Of a stretch of DNA of 64,000 nucleotides, positions 24,714 to 34,388 are shown one piece after another. The translations under genes were made by a program, and so were the position numbers. Location of the stretch: contig DATDPP010000022.1 of assembly GCA_035292685.1 (NCBI GenBank), forward strand, positions 5,060 to 69,059, in the 5' to 3' direction. Numbering within the stretch: the stretch's first letter is position 1; each line of letters opens with the position of its first letter. This DNA comes from JALYNX01 sp035292685 (GTDB lineage Bacteria > Actinomycetota > Acidimicrobiia > Spongiisociales > ZC4RG35). The notes under the pieces are model-generated. The model was not told the DNA's origin, searched no databases, and worked only from the letters and a program-made list of their open reading frames with translations.

Positions 24714-25867
24714 CGCCCGAGACGCTCGACCAGTCCGTCGACGTAGCGGCGGTGGGCCGCTACGAACTCGCCCACCGTGTCTCCCCCGAACTTGCGCTGG
24801 AACTCGGAAGCGAGCGTGAGGGCCACCATCTGCTCCCCAACCACGGCTGCGGCCGGGACCGCGCAGACGTCGGAGCGCTCCCTCACCGCCTCGGCCGGCT
24901 CACCGGTCGTCATGTCCACGGTCTGGAGGGGTCGCATCAGAGTCGAAAGCGGCTTCATCGCCGCCCGAGCCCTGATCGGCTCCCCGTTGCTGATCCCGCC
25001 TTCGATACCTCCCGCCCGATTGGTGGGTCGCTCGAGGCCAACTTCTCCGGACACGATCTCGTCGTGGGACTTCGAACCGGGGAGAAAGGCAACCTCGAAG
25101 CCATCGCCGATCTCGACACCCTTGATCGCCGGGATCGACATCAGGCCGGCGGCCAGCATGCCGTCGAGACGCCGGTCATAGTGAACGTGGGAGCCGATGC
25201 CCGCCGGCACTCCGTATCCGAGAACTTCGAACACACCACCCAGGGTGTCACGACGCTCGATTGCGTCCTGGATCAACTCGACCATGAGAGCGGCCGACGG
25301 CTCGTGGAAGCATCTGACCGGGCTCGAGTCGACGACCGGGAGGTCAGTCGCCAACGGCGTGGGTCCTTCGCTTGTGACATGCCCGATCGAAACGACATGA
25401 CTGATGACTTCGACCCCAACTGTTCGAAGCAGGGTCTTGGCCAGATGGCCGGCCACCGTCCGTGCCGCAGTCTCCCTCGCCGAAGCCCTTTCCAGGATAT
25501 CTCGGGCGTCCTCTGTTCCGTACTTGAGCATCCCGGCGAGGTCGGCATGACCGGGGCGGGGCCTGGTCACCTGCTTCTTGGCCGGTGCCGGCTCCGGGCT
25601 CATCTCCTCGGCCCAGCGCGGCCATTCCGTGTTCCTGACCAGCACGGCAACCGGCGAGCCGAGGGTTTGGCCATGTCTGACCCCAGCCATGATCTCCAGG
25701 GTGTCCCGTTCGATTGCCATCCGCTTCCCGCGCCCGAATCCAAGCCGACGTCGCGCCAACTCACCGGCAATCGCCTCAGTCGAGACCTCGAGGCCGCGAG
25801 GTAGCCCCTCGACCACGGTGACCAGCCCTGGCCCGTGCGATTCTCCGGCCGTCATGAAGCGAAGCAT
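24710..25867 (-). CDS. aroC: Chorismate synthase
   Basis: Converts EPSP to chorismate with reduced FMN. The family signatures are GESHGPGLVTVVEGLP near the N-terminus, RPGHADLAGMLKYGTEDARDILERASARETAARTVAGHLAK in the core, and GGIEGGISNGEPI toward the C-terminus. The 385 residues are complete. With aroK, aroB and aroE nearby it forms most of a shikimate cluster. Confidence 0.97.
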   Translation of the reverse strand: MLRFMTAGESHGPGLVTVVEGLPRGLEVSTEAIAGELARRRLGFGRGKRMAIERDTLEIMAGVRHGQTLGSPVAVLVRNTEWPRWAEEMSPEPAPAKKQVTRPRPGHADLAGMLKYGTEDARDILERASARETAARTVAGHLAKTLLRTVGVEVISHVVSIGHVTSEGPTPLATDLPVVDSSPVRCFHEPSAALMVELIQDAIERRDTLGGVFEVLGYGVPAGIGSHVHYDRRLDGMLAAGLMSIPAIKGVEIGDGFEVAFLPGSKSHDEIVSGEVGLERPTNRAGGIEGGISNGEPIRARAAMKPLSTLMRPLQTVDMTTGEPAEAVRERSDVCAVPAAAVVGEQMVALTLASEFQRKFGGDTVGEFVAAHRRYVDGLVERLGR

Positions 25868-25876
25868 GGGTGGATG

Positions 25877-26662
25877 CTACGTCGGGATGGGAATGGCACC
25901 GAGCCCGACGAGGATGATCGCCACCCAGGCACCCAGAATCATCGCCGGCCCATAAGGGAGCTCGGTCTTCATGACCTCCCGGATCGAAGCCGTGTCTTCC
26001 CCCGCCGCCACCCGTCGGGCCCGGGCGTTGGCCACCATGCCCATGGCGAGCACCACGATCGAGGCGAGGCCACCTCCTAACGCCGTGATGAGCACCGCCC
26101 AGCCCAGGGTGCCCCACGAGAGGTAAGCCGTGAACAGGCCCAATTGAACCGAGAGCTTGACATCTCCGTACCCGAACCCCTTGCCGCCCGCGAGGAGGAA
26201 CATCAGATTGCTCCCCGCGAAGTAGGCGAGGGCGCCGAGGGCGGCCCGACCCAACTCGGGAGCAGAACCATCGAGTATCGCCGCGAGGCCGAGACCTGCG
26301 GCGAGGATCGCGGTGCCCCTCAAGTTGAGACGATCGACTATGCGAAAGGCGTCGATGTCGGTCACACCCAGAGCGAGGGTGAGGACCAGGAAGCCGAGAT
26401 ACGGGATCAGAGCCCATGCCGCGCCAATGGTCTCGGCGAAACCGACGGCAACCACCAACCCCACCAAGGCGAGGGCTATTTCACGCATCACCCGGCGGGA
26501 GCAACTGGGGCAGGCTGCGGTCAGCCAGCCTCGAGCGTGGCCGCAGCGCGGGCAGGTGCCGGCAAATGGCCGCAACGGAAGATCGCGCAGGGTCTGCGTC
26601 GCGAGATCGTGGGCGGCGAGTGCCCCTAGAAAGCCAAATGCTCCGGCGACGACATTGATCAC
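25877..26662 (-). CDS. Type IV prepilin peptidase / N-methyltransferase (PilD-like)
   Basis: An integral membrane aspartyl protease that trims type 4 prepilin-like leader peptides. The cytoplasmic zinc-type cysteine pairs are in CPRCGHARGW and CPSCS. The two catalytic aspartates sit in GVTDIDAFRI and GYGDVKL. About seven membrane segments span the 261 residues. An equivalent gene sits next to aroE/aroC in mycobacteria. No pilin genes are in the window, so its substrates lie elsewhere. Confidence 0.9.
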   Translation of the reverse strand: MINVVAGAFGFLGALAAHDLATQTLRDLPLRPFAGTCPRCGHARGWLTAACPSCSRRVMREIALALVGLVVAVGFAETIGAAWALIPYLGFLVLTLALGVTDIDAFRIVDRLNLRGTAILAAGLGLAAILDGSAPELGRAALGALAYFAGSNLMFLLAGGKGFGYGDVKLSVQLGLFTAYLSWGTLGWAVLITALGGGLASIVVLAMGMVANARARRVAAGEDTASIREVMKTELPYGPAMILGAWVAIILVGLGAIPIPT

Positions 26663-26705
26663 CGCCGGAGCAACTTAGCGTTGAGAAGGGTTGGGAACGG
26701 CGCTC

Positions 26706-27926
26706 TCAGTCTTCCTCGGACAGCTCTTTGAGAACCGACCCGAGACGGCGACGCCGCAGGAGGCCGTGACCCTCTTGCTCAGGCTGCTCGTCGTCCTCGA
26801 GTTGTGAGAAGACCTTCTCCAGGAAAGCTTCGGTGTCTTCCTCCACGGCGTCCAGGCCTGAGGGGGTCTCCAGAGCGGGGACCGGCTCGTCCTGGGGCTG
26901 GAACGCGGCCGCCTCGTCCCCTGGCTCGAAGTCGGGCTGTGGCTCTTCGGTCTGTGGCTCCAAGGCAGTCGCCGCCGCCGGCCAGAACTGGCCGAAACGG
27001 CTGTCGCGGTGCGGCTCCGGGCCGCCCTGCCCCTCCGCCTCGGCAGCAGGCTCGGTCACGGTCTCCTTGGGCTCGACCCACCAGGATTCGTTGGCATCTT
27101 TGGCCGCGACGTCCTCGTCGGCTGCTTCCGCGGCTTCCTGTGGCTCGGGATAACGGAACTCGTCCACAATCGGCTCGACACTCTCGTCCTCCTCCTCGTC
27201 CTCCGCCCCATTGGCGGCCAGGACCAGCAGTTGCTGGTCTGACAGGCCGGCAACCACTTTGGCGGTCCAGAAGTCGGTGGTTCCAAGACGCTCGGCAAGC
27301 GTCCGCACGGAGGCACCAGAGCCCAACTCACAGAGAACGCGCCAGGCATCACGGCTGATCTGGACCGAGTCCTGGTCGCCGAGATCCCGGTTCAACCTGG
27401 CGACCGAGTCGAGGTCCGAGATGATCTTCTCGACCTCGGCCCACTCTCCGGCGCGGCGTCTCGACTGGTCGAGGATCGACTCGAGTTCGAAGGCCTTCGG
27501 ACTGGCGTAGGGGGTGGTCACCGATTCGGCGACTTCAAAGGACGACCCACGACTGGACATCTGGTAGAGGCTCTCGACCGTTATTTCACGAAGCAGTTCG
27601 GCGATGCCGGCGTCCTTGTCGGTCAGCGACGCCAAGGTCGTGGAACCGGAGTCGATCGAAGCCAGATAGGCCTCATCCAAAAAGCCCGAGTTGACCAGAT
27701 GCCTGCGCAGCTCGTTGTCATCCGAGACGGTGGCGAGGCCGATCCCCTTCTTGCTGACGAAGATGCGACCACGGACGTCCGGGCCCAGGACGTCGACCGC
27801 CCCCTGCTGATCTGAACGTGTCAGCAGCCGGAGCACCTCGTCGAGAGGCACAAAGTTGAGGTTTCCAGAAAGAGCCACGGTTTCAACTCCTTGGGTGACA
27901 ATCCTTTCCAACCATTTCGGTTTCAT
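26706..27926 (-). CDS. DUF4388 (PATAN-type) protein
   Basis: A 406-residue protein of unrecognised function. Residues about 15-135 form a DUF4388 domain (ALSGNLNFVPLDEVLRLLTRS, GRIFVSKKGIGLATV), a family often linked to signalling and gliding or pilus systems. Residues about 140-240 look like a winged-helix-like helical region (ISRDAWRVLCELGSGASVRTLAERLG). From about 245 the chain is strongly acidic and proline/glutamate-rich and probably disordered, ending in a basic patch LLRRRRLGSVLKELSEED. It sits between the prepilin peptidase and aroE, so a role with the pilus-type system is possible, by inference only. Confidence 0.8.
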   Translation of the reverse strand: MKPKWLERIVTQGVETVALSGNLNFVPLDEVLRLLTRSDQQGAVDVLGPDVRGRIFVSKKGIGLATVSDDNELRRHLVNSGFLDEAYLASIDSGSTTLASLTDKDAGIAELLREITVESLYQMSSRGSSFEVAESVTTPYASPKAFELESILDQSRRRAGEWAEVEKIISDLDSVARLNRDLGDQDSVQISRDAWRVLCELGSGASVRTLAERLGTTDFWTAKVVAGLSDQQLLVLAANGAEDEEEDESVEPIVDEFRYPEPQEAAEAADEDVAAKDANESWWVEPKETVTEPAAEAEGQGGPEPHRDSRFGQFWPAAATALEPQTEEPQPDFEPGDEAAAFQPQDEPVPALETPSGLDAVEEDTEAFLEKVFSQLEDDEQPEQEGHGLLRRRRLGSVLKELSEED

Positions 27927-27938
27927 TAGCCTTGCGCT

Positions 27939-28724
27939 TTAGTCGTTTTTGGCAGCCTCCAGCATCACATCCAACGGTGCCTCGAGCCCGGTCCACCAGG
28001 TGAACGACTCCGCCGCCTGAAGGGCGAGAAACTCGATGCCGCCCACGACCGGGATGCCCAACTCTCGACCCCGAGCCGTGGCCGGTGGGTCGAAACGACC
28101 ATAGGCCAAATCGACGAGACCCGACGCCAGCTCCAGCAACTCCGAGGCTAGATGTTCGCCTTTCATCCCTATGGGGGTGGCATTCACCACGACCGCGTCG
28201 GGCACCGGGGTCCCAAAGGGCACCACCGCGACCTCGTAGCCGGCCCTCTCCGCAATCTCGAGCGCTGCTTCGGCACGTCGCGCAGCCAGGTACACCGAAC
28301 GCCCCTCGCTCGCAGTGAGAACTGCGGCTGCGGCACCCCCCGCGCCGAGGACGAGGATTGGCGCGGTGGTGTCGAACCGGCCGCCATCAAGCAGCGACCT
28401 CATCGCCGCCGCGTCCGTGGAGTGACCCTCAACCTGGCCTTCCCGAAACCGCATCGTGTTGACCGAGACCGATCGGGCGGCGAGATCGGTCAGGCGATCT
28501 GCCGCAGCTGCAGCCATGGCCTTGAGCGGCATTGTGACGTTGATGCCGTCGAGGACGCCGGCACGAAGCTCTTCGATGGCTTGGAGGAGCCCGGCATGCC
28601 CGGTGCGCCTAGCCGTGTAGGACCCGGACAAGCCAAGGCTGCGCAACGCTGCGTTGTGAATGGCAGGTGAGCGCGAGTGCTCGACCGGGTCGCCGAGAAG
28701 AGCGAGCCGGAACTCGGGGCTCAT
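27939..28724 (-). CDS. aroE: Shikimate dehydrogenase
   Basis: NADP-dependent reduction of 3-dehydroshikimate. The substrate-binding start LALLGDPVEHSRSPAIHNAAL, the catalytic lysine in INVTMPLK, the nucleotide loop VLGAGGAAAAVL and the NATPIGM segment are present. A long open frame continues upstream across mltG, but the ATG at 28724 is the family start (261 residues). It sits 25 bases after mltG. Confidence 0.94.
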   Translation of the reverse strand: MSPEFRLALLGDPVEHSRSPAIHNAALRSLGLSGSYTARRTGHAGLLQAIEELRAGVLDGINVTMPLKAMAAAAADRLTDLAARSVSVNTMRFREGQVEGHSTDAAAMRSLLDGGRFDTTAPILVLGAGGAAAAVLTASEGRSVYLAARRAEAALEIAERAGYEVAVVPFGTPVPDAVVVNATPIGMKGEHLASELLELASGLVDLAYGRFDPPATARGRELGIPVVGGIEFLALQAAESFTWWTGLEAPLDVMLEAAKND

Positions 28725-28749
28725 CACCGACCGGTGGCCCGGCGACCGA

Positions 28750-29850
28750 TCAGGGAAGCACTCCGTCGGCCCGGGCCTTGGCCACGTTCTCGTTGTGCTC
28801 TTCGAGCGTTGCGGCGAACGCGTGGTGCCCTTCCAGGTCCGCGAGAACGTAGTAGAGGAAGTCGGTGGTGGCAGGGCTGGCCGCAGCCTCGAGCGATGCC
28901 CGGCCCGGGGATGAGATCGGGGTGGGGGGAAGCCCGGCCACCAGATAGGTGTTGTACGGCGACGCCACTTCGCGATCGAACAGCGAGATGTCGCGGGTGC
29001 CGAGGGCGTAGAGGACGGTGGCATCGATGTCGAGTTTCATGTCGATACCGAGCCGGTTCCGGACGACACTGGAAACCATGGGCCGCTCCTCATCGAGGAG
29101 AACCTCGTTTTCGATCAGCGAGGCGATGATCAACCCCTGGTACGGGGTGTAACCGGCCTCTTCCAGCGCCGACCAATCGATGCTGTCCACCCTTTGCTCC
29201 ATTGTGGAGGCCAGACGCTGCAAGATCGCGGTCGGTTCGGCGTCACTGGAGAACTCGTAGGTATCGGGGAAGAGCATCCCTTCCCAGTCGGTCAATATGG
29301 CCTCGGCCGGCATCGGACGCAAGGAAGTGGAGACATCGCCGGACAGTAGGGCCTCTTCGAATTCCGCGTATGGGATCCCGGCGGCCTCCGAGAGACGGGT
29401 CAGGATCTCGCTCGTCCGGAGGCCCTCGATGACAGTCACTCGATAGACGTCGGCGACCGGTCCCACCACGAGCACCGCCACCACCTCAGCCGGGTCCATC
29501 AATGTCTCGAGCTTGTAGGTACCGGCCTGGAGACTCTCGGCAGCCTCGTTGTTGCGAACCGCCACTTCGAACTCAAGAGCCGAACGGACCACCCCCTGAG
29601 CCGCCAGGATGGCCGCGATGTCCTTGGCGCTCGATCCGCTTGGGATCTCGACTGTGACTTCCTGACCGGCCACCACATTCACCGGGCCCGAGATCGCATC
29701 GTCTGAATCGATCGCCGAGCCCACTGCGCGGCCCAGATATGAGGCGCCGCCTACAACGGCAACCCCGGACAGGATGACAAGACCGCCAATTGCGATCATT
29801 CGCCCGGCACGGGTCCAGGGCGAGGGCTCGGGTACTGGTTCGAAGGTCAT
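28750..29850 (-). CDS. mltG: Endolytic murein transglycosylase MltG
   Basis: Cleaves nascent glycan strands at the membrane, setting chain length. A single N-terminal membrane helix (about 18-40) anchors it. A LysM-like segment follows (VTVEIPSGSSAKDIAAILAAQGVV), then the YceG catalytic domain with GMLFPDTYEF, the catalytic glutamate in LIIASLIENEV, RNRLGIDMKLDIDATV and SPYNTYLVAGLPPTPISSPG. It is full length at 366 residues and overlaps ruvX by ATGA. Confidence 0.95.
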   Translation of the reverse strand: MTFEPVPEPSPWTRAGRMIAIGGLVILSGVAVVGGASYLGRAVGSAIDSDDAISGPVNVVAGQEVTVEIPSGSSAKDIAAILAAQGVVRSALEFEVAVRNNEAAESLQAGTYKLETLMDPAEVVAVLVVGPVADVYRVTVIEGLRTSEILTRLSEAAGIPYAEFEEALLSGDVSTSLRPMPAEAILTDWEGMLFPDTYEFSSDAEPTAILQRLASTMEQRVDSIDWSALEEAGYTPYQGLIIASLIENEVLLDEERPMVSSVVRNRLGIDMKLDIDATVLYALGTRDISLFDREVASPYNTYLVAGLPPTPISSPGRASLEAAASPATTDFLYYVLADLEGHHAFAATLEEHNENVAKARADGVLP

Positions 29851-30251
29851 TTCAAGGAGTTGAGATAGTCCTGGAGGATGATGGCCGCGGCCACCATGTC
29901 GATCGTGCTCTTTCGCTCCCGGCGCTTCATGCCGGACTCGAGGAGGGCGCTCTCCGCCATCCGCGATGTAAACCTCTCGTCGCGATAGACGATCTCGGCT
30001 GTAGTGGCCTCAGCAAGTTGGTCGCCGAGACTTCTCGCGTCGCCGGCGGATGTGCCCTCACCACCGCCGAGACTGGTGGGGAGACCGACGACGATGGTAC
30101 CTACCTCGTGAACTTGAGCGAGTCTCGTGATCTCCGCCACCGCCAACGCTCTATCCACCACGGCCAACGGGGCGGCTGTCAAGCCAATCGCGTCGGACAA
30201 TGCCAGACCCACCCGCCTGGCGCCGACATCGACCCCGAGACAACGGCTCAC
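29847..30251 (-). CDS. ruvX: Putative pre-16S rRNA nuclease (YqgF/RuvX)
   Basis: An RNase H-fold nuclease for the 16S rRNA 5' end, formerly regarded as a Holliday-junction resolvase. The acidic start GVDVGARRVGLALSD, the VGLPTSLGGGEG segment, YRDERFTS and the terminal DMVAAAIILQDYL are all present. At 134 residues it is of normal length. It overlaps alaS (4 bases) and mltG (4 bases), as is common. Confidence 0.94.
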   Translation of the reverse strand: MSRCLGVDVGARRVGLALSDAIGLTAAPLAVVDRALAVAEITRLAQVHEVGTIVVGLPTSLGGGEGTSAGDARSLGDQLAEATTAEIVYRDERFTSRMAESALLESGMKRRERKSTIDMVAAAIILQDYLNSLK

Positions 30252-32872
30252 AGAGCGCGGAGGGCGCGCTCCGCGGCTTCGCGGGCCAGGTCGAGGGCTT
30301 GGGAAAGACGCTCGCCATGCTGGCCACCCGCCTGGGCCAACTCCGGGTCACGAGAGCCCCCGCCCCCCAGCTCCCCGGCAGCGCCGGCGATGACATCGGC
30401 CGCCGACACCCCGGCATCGACCAAGTCCTTGGAGACCAGCCCGACCAGGATTCCCTTGCCGGCGTGGGCCGACCCCACGACCACCACCGATCGGGCCCCG
30501 AGCCGATCCCTGATCCCGAGCGCAAGCTGCCGGAGTGAGTTGGCGTCGAGGTCCGCGGCACCGGCCACGACCAGGGAGGCGTCGCCGATTCTGCTCGGAG
30601 AAGACGACAGCTCTGCTGCCAGCTCCCCGCGCCGCTGGGTGCGCAAGCCGTCGAGTTCCTTCTCCAGACCGGTCACCCGCTCGAGCAAGGCCTCGACTCG
30701 GACCGGGAGGTCATGAGCACCAACCTTCAACAGCTGACTGGCGTGATCCATGCTGTCCCTGATCTCGGCTATCCGTCGATAAGCGGCCATGCCGGTAAGG
30801 GCCTCGAGTCTTCTCAGGTTGGAGCCAATCGACGACTCTGAGGTGATGAGCAGAGGACCGACCTGTGCAGAGGTGTGGGTATGGGTTCCTCCACAGAACT
30901 CGATCGAGAAATCACCGACCTGGACGACCCGAACCGTCTCGCCATACTTGTCCCCGAAAAACGCCAGGGCTCCCATCTGCTCGGCCTGTTCCTTGGTGGT
31001 GACAGTGGTTTGCACCCTGGCATTGTCTATCAGCCTCTGGTTCACCTCCGCCTCGACCTCGGCCAGCTCCTGGGGAGCCATCTGGGCGAAGTGAGAGAAG
31101 TCGAACCGGACCCGCCCCGCCTCGACCAGGGATCCGGCCTGATGGGCATGATCACCAAGGACCTCCCGGAGTGCCCAATGAAGGACGTGGGTGCCGGTAT
31201 GGCTCTTTCGGATCGCCTCGCGTCGTGAGGAATCGATGACCGCGACGGCCCGCTGACCCACAGCGATGAAGCCCGAGTCGACCCTGAGGCGGTGCCCGTG
31301 CAATCCCTGGAGAGCGTGCTGGGTGTCCCACACCGAGCCCTTGCCGGTCTCCGTCTCGATGACACCGGTGTCACCCACCTGACCCCCGGACTCCCCATAG
31401 AACGAGGTGCGGCTGAGGAATACCTCCACTTCACCACCCTCGTCGACCCGGTCGATCGTCTCTCCGTCGGCGACGATCGCCAGCACCTGCCCCACCGCGG
31501 TTTCCTGCTCGTAGCCGACGAATTCGGTCAGACCCGTCACTTCGAGAACAGACCTGTAGATCTCGAGGGCGGCCATGTCGTCCCCACCCTTCCATGCCTC
31601 TCTTGCCCGCTTGCGTTGCGCCGCCATCTCGTCCTCGAAGCCCTGTGCGTCGACGGTGACGCCGCGCTCTGCCGCGATCTCCCGGGTCAGCTCGATGGGG
31701 AATCCGTAGGTGTCGTGCAACTTGAACGCCGTGGAACCCGACAGGGTCGCTTCGCGGTCGTCCCCCAGCTCGACATCGAGGAGCTGATGGCCCGACTGGA
31801 GGGTGCGCCGGAAGCGCTCCTCCTCACGGGTGACTACCTGGGTGATAAAATCCTTCTTCTCCCTCAGCTCGATGTACCAGTCCCCCATCACCTCGATCGT
31901 GGCCGCGACGAGATCAGGGAATACCAGACTTTCTCCCCCGTACTGCCAGGCGTGACGCACCGCCCGGCGCAGGAGGCGACGCAGCACATATCCCCTGCCG
32001 TCGTTCGAGGGGATGACCCCGTCACCGATCAAGAAAGTGACCGAGCGCGCATGGTCGGCAAGGATGCGCAGCGAGACATCATGGAGCTCGTTCTCGCCAT
32101 AGGTCAGCCCGGTGTAGGCCGCCGCCACATCACGGATGTGCCCGGTGGTGTCGATGTCGAACACCGAGGGGACGCCCTGCATCACCACCGCCACCCGGTC
32201 GAGCCCCATCCCGGTGTCGATGCTCTTGGCCGGCAGGTCACCGACCACGTGGTAGGGCTCATCCTGGATGTTCTGCATGAACACGAGGTTCCAGATCTCG
32301 AGGAACCGGTCCTCTCCGCCACTGATTGGCCCGCCTGGCTTTCCGTACTCGTCGCCTTTGTCCCAGAAGATCTCCGAGCTAGGCCCGCAGGGACCGGGCA
32401 CCCCCATTTGCCAGAAGTTGTCTTTTCCCCCGCGCTGGACCCGCTCGGCGGGGACTCCGACACCGTCGATCCAGATCTGCTCGGCCTCGTCGTCCGTCTC
32501 ATGGACCGTGTACCAGAGGCGTTCGGGGTCCAAGCCGAGCCGCTCGGTCACCAGTTCGTAGGCCCACGCGATCGCATCCTCCTTGAAGTAGTCGCCGAAG
32601 CTGAAGTTGCCCAGCATCTCGAAGAAGGAAAGATGGCGCTGGGTGGTCCCGATGATGTCGATGTCGACGGTGCGAACCACTTTTTGGACGGTGGTGGCGC
32701 GCTGAAAGGGAGCAGGCTCTTCCCCCAGGAAATAGGGTTTGAAAGGGACCATCCCGGCATTGGTGAGCAGGAGGGTGGGGTCGATCGGGATCAGCGAAGA
32801 CGAAGGCCTGACGACATGACCTTTCTCCTCGAAGAACGAGGTGAAAAGCGTGCGAATCTGGTTGCTATCCAC
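30248..32872 (-). CDS. alaS: Alanyl-tRNA synthetase
   Basis: Charges tRNA-Ala and edits mischarged serine and glycine. The class II catalytic core occupies about 1-250 (FTSFFEEKGHVVRPSSSLIP, NFSFGDYFKEDAI, WNLVFMQ). The helical tRNA domain follows, then the editing domain with KSHTGTHVLHWALREVLGDH and FCGGTHTHTS (four-metal-ligand site) and the C-Ala domain. The 874 residues equal the E. coli enzyme in length. The 71-base gap to rarA is too short for a T-box leader. Confidence 0.98.
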   Translation of the reverse strand: MDSNQIRTLFTSFFEEKGHVVRPSSSLIPIDPTLLLTNAGMVPFKPYFLGEEPAPFQRATTVQKVVRTVDIDIIGTTQRHLSFFEMLGNFSFGDYFKEDAIAWAYELVTERLGLDPERLWYTVHETDDEAEQIWIDGVGVPAERVQRGGKDNFWQMGVPGPCGPSSEIFWDKGDEYGKPGGPISGGEDRFLEIWNLVFMQNIQDEPYHVVGDLPAKSIDTGMGLDRVAVVMQGVPSVFDIDTTGHIRDVAAAYTGLTYGENELHDVSLRILADHARSVTFLIGDGVIPSNDGRGYVLRRLLRRAVRHAWQYGGESLVFPDLVAATIEVMGDWYIELREKKDFITQVVTREEERFRRTLQSGHQLLDVELGDDREATLSGSTAFKLHDTYGFPIELTREIAAERGVTVDAQGFEDEMAAQRKRAREAWKGGDDMAALEIYRSVLEVTGLTEFVGYEQETAVGQVLAIVADGETIDRVDEGGEVEVFLSRTSFYGESGGQVGDTGVIETETGKGSVWDTQHALQGLHGHRLRVDSGFIAVGQRAVAVIDSSRREAIRKSHTGTHVLHWALREVLGDHAHQAGSLVEAGRVRFDFSHFAQMAPQELAEVEAEVNQRLIDNARVQTTVTTKEQAEQMGALAFFGDKYGETVRVVQVGDFSIEFCGGTHTHTSAQVGPLLITSESSIGSNLRRLEALTGMAAYRRIAEIRDSMDHASQLLKVGAHDLPVRVEALLERVTGLEKELDGLRTQRRGELAAELSSSPSRIGDASLVVAGAADLDANSLRQLALGIRDRLGARSVVVVGSAHAGKGILVGLVSKDLVDAGVSAADVIAGAAGELGGGGSRDPELAQAGGQHGERLSQALDLAREAAERALRAL

Positions 32873-32943
32873 GTAGGGGCCTGGCTGGTTCGACTGAGGC
32901 GAGGTTAACGAGCGTGCGCCCGGTGGCGGTTTTCATCGGGTGA

Positions 32944-34290
32944 TCAGGTTCGGCCGATCCGCCCGAGGATGCGATCGATCTCCCCCAGGCGCCTCGATAG
33001 TTCTTCCTCGTCGCCGAGCCGGCCCGGGTGGAACAGTGGCTGCGGTGTCACTTCGTCGGGGAAATACTGCTGGCCCACCACGCCATCCGGGTGGTCATGT
33101 GAGTAGAGGTAGCCATCGCCGTGCCCGAGCACGGCCGCACCCGAATACCCGGTCGATCGCAGATGCATCGGGACGCTGCCGGCAGGGCCCTGGTTGACCA
33201 GGTCTCTCGCCGCCCCCATCGCCCTGCCCACCGAGTTCGACTTCGGTGCGGTGGCGAGATACAGCGTGGCATGGGCGAGGTGATACCCCGCCTCCGGCAG
33301 ACCGACGTAGGCGAGTGCCTGGGCCGCCGCCACGGCGACTTGCAGGCCATGGCTGTCGGCGAGACCTACGTCCTCCGAGGCCAGGATGATCAAGCGTCGC
33401 GCGATGAACTCGGGATCCTCGCCGCCTTCGATCATCAGGAACAGCCAGTAGAGAGCGGCGTCAGGATCCGACCCGCGGACACTCTTTATGAAGGCGGAGA
33501 TGACGTCGTAATGACGGTCACCGGTCTTGTCATATCTGACCACCCGCCGCTGTAACGCTTCGGCAACGTCCTCGATCGAAATCTCTGTTCGAGACGCACC
33601 GGTGGCGAGCAGGGCAGCAACCTCGAGGGCGTTCAGGGCCTGTCTGGCATCGCCACCGGTTCGCGCGGACAGCTCCTCCAGGGCATCGGTCGCGATCGTC
33701 AGCCCCTGGTCGCCGAGACCACGTTCGGCATCCCCGAGAGCGCGCTCGACCAGCTTCTCAACCTCCCCGGCACCGAGCGGATCGAGGCGAAACAAGGTCA
33801 TCCTGCTCATCAGAGGCGAGTTGACCTCGAAGAACGGATTCTCCGTGGTGGCTCCGATCAGGGTCAGGGTCCCGTCTTCGACCCCGGGAAGCAGGGCGTC
33901 CTGTTGATTCTTGGCAAAGCGATGGATCTCATCGAGAAAGAGGACGGTTCGACGCTCTTCGGTCTCGAGCCGCCTCCGGGCGGAAGCCAGGACCTCGCGG
34001 ATGTCCTTGACCCCGGCCGATGTTGCCGACAACGTGTCGAAGACTGCGTCGGCGTGCACGGCCACAACCCGGGCCAGCGTGGTCTTTCCGGTGCCCGGCG
34101 GCCCCCAGAGAAGCATCGAGACCGGCCGTCCGGACTCGACCACCTTCCGAAACGCGGCGCCGGCTGCCATGAGCGCTTCCTGACCGACCACCTCGTCCAA
34201 CGACCGCGGCCGCATCCGGGTGGCGAGTGGCGCGTTTCGCGCCATCAGGTCGTTGGCTCGCTCCGAGAACAGATCACTCATCGCATTCAT
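32944..34290 (-). CDS. rarA: Replication-associated AAA+ recombination factor RarA
   Basis: A clamp-loader-like ATPase (MgsA/WRNIP1 family) acting at stalled forks. Walker A LLWGPPGTGKTTLAR, Walker B VLFLDEIHRFAKNQQDALLPGVE, sensor 1 LIGATTENPFFEVN and the C-terminal tetramerisation region (DPDAALYWLFLMIEGGEDPEFIARRL) are intact. The true start may be the ATG at 34281 (MSDLFSERAND) rather than 34290. No gene was seen in the 98 bases before it. Confidence 0.95.
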   Translation of the reverse strand: MNAMSDLFSERANDLMARNAPLATRMRPRSLDEVVGQEALMAAGAAFRKVVESGRPVSMLLWGPPGTGKTTLARVVAVHADAVFDTLSATSAGVKDIREVLASARRRLETEERRTVLFLDEIHRFAKNQQDALLPGVEDGTLTLIGATTENPFFEVNSPLMSRMTLFRLDPLGAGEVEKLVERALGDAERGLGDQGLTIATDALEELSARTGGDARQALNALEVAALLATGASRTEISIEDVAEALQRRVVRYDKTGDRHYDVISAFIKSVRGSDPDAALYWLFLMIEGGEDPEFIARRLIILASEDVGLADSHGLQVAVAAAQALAYVGLPEAGYHLAHATLYLATAPKSNSVGRAMGAARDLVNQGPAGSVPMHLRSTGYSGAAVLGHGDGYLYSHDHPDGVVGQQYFPDEVTPQPLFHPGRLGDEEELSRRLGEIDRILGRIGRT

Positions 34291-34388
34291 TGCCGGCCGA
34301 CTTTGCCCTTCGATCGGACAACAGTTTGCCGTTGGTCAGAGCGGCGTTTGGCTTCACATCTCGGGCAAACAGGCGCCCGTCGGCCGGA

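Noticed and set aside
31292..32908. A 538-codon open frame antisense to alaS
   Set aside because: It is the shadow of the alaS codon pattern in a high-GC genome; no ribosome-binding site or recognisable protein. The same applies to long antisense frames over relA (60374-61852), aroC and rsmB.
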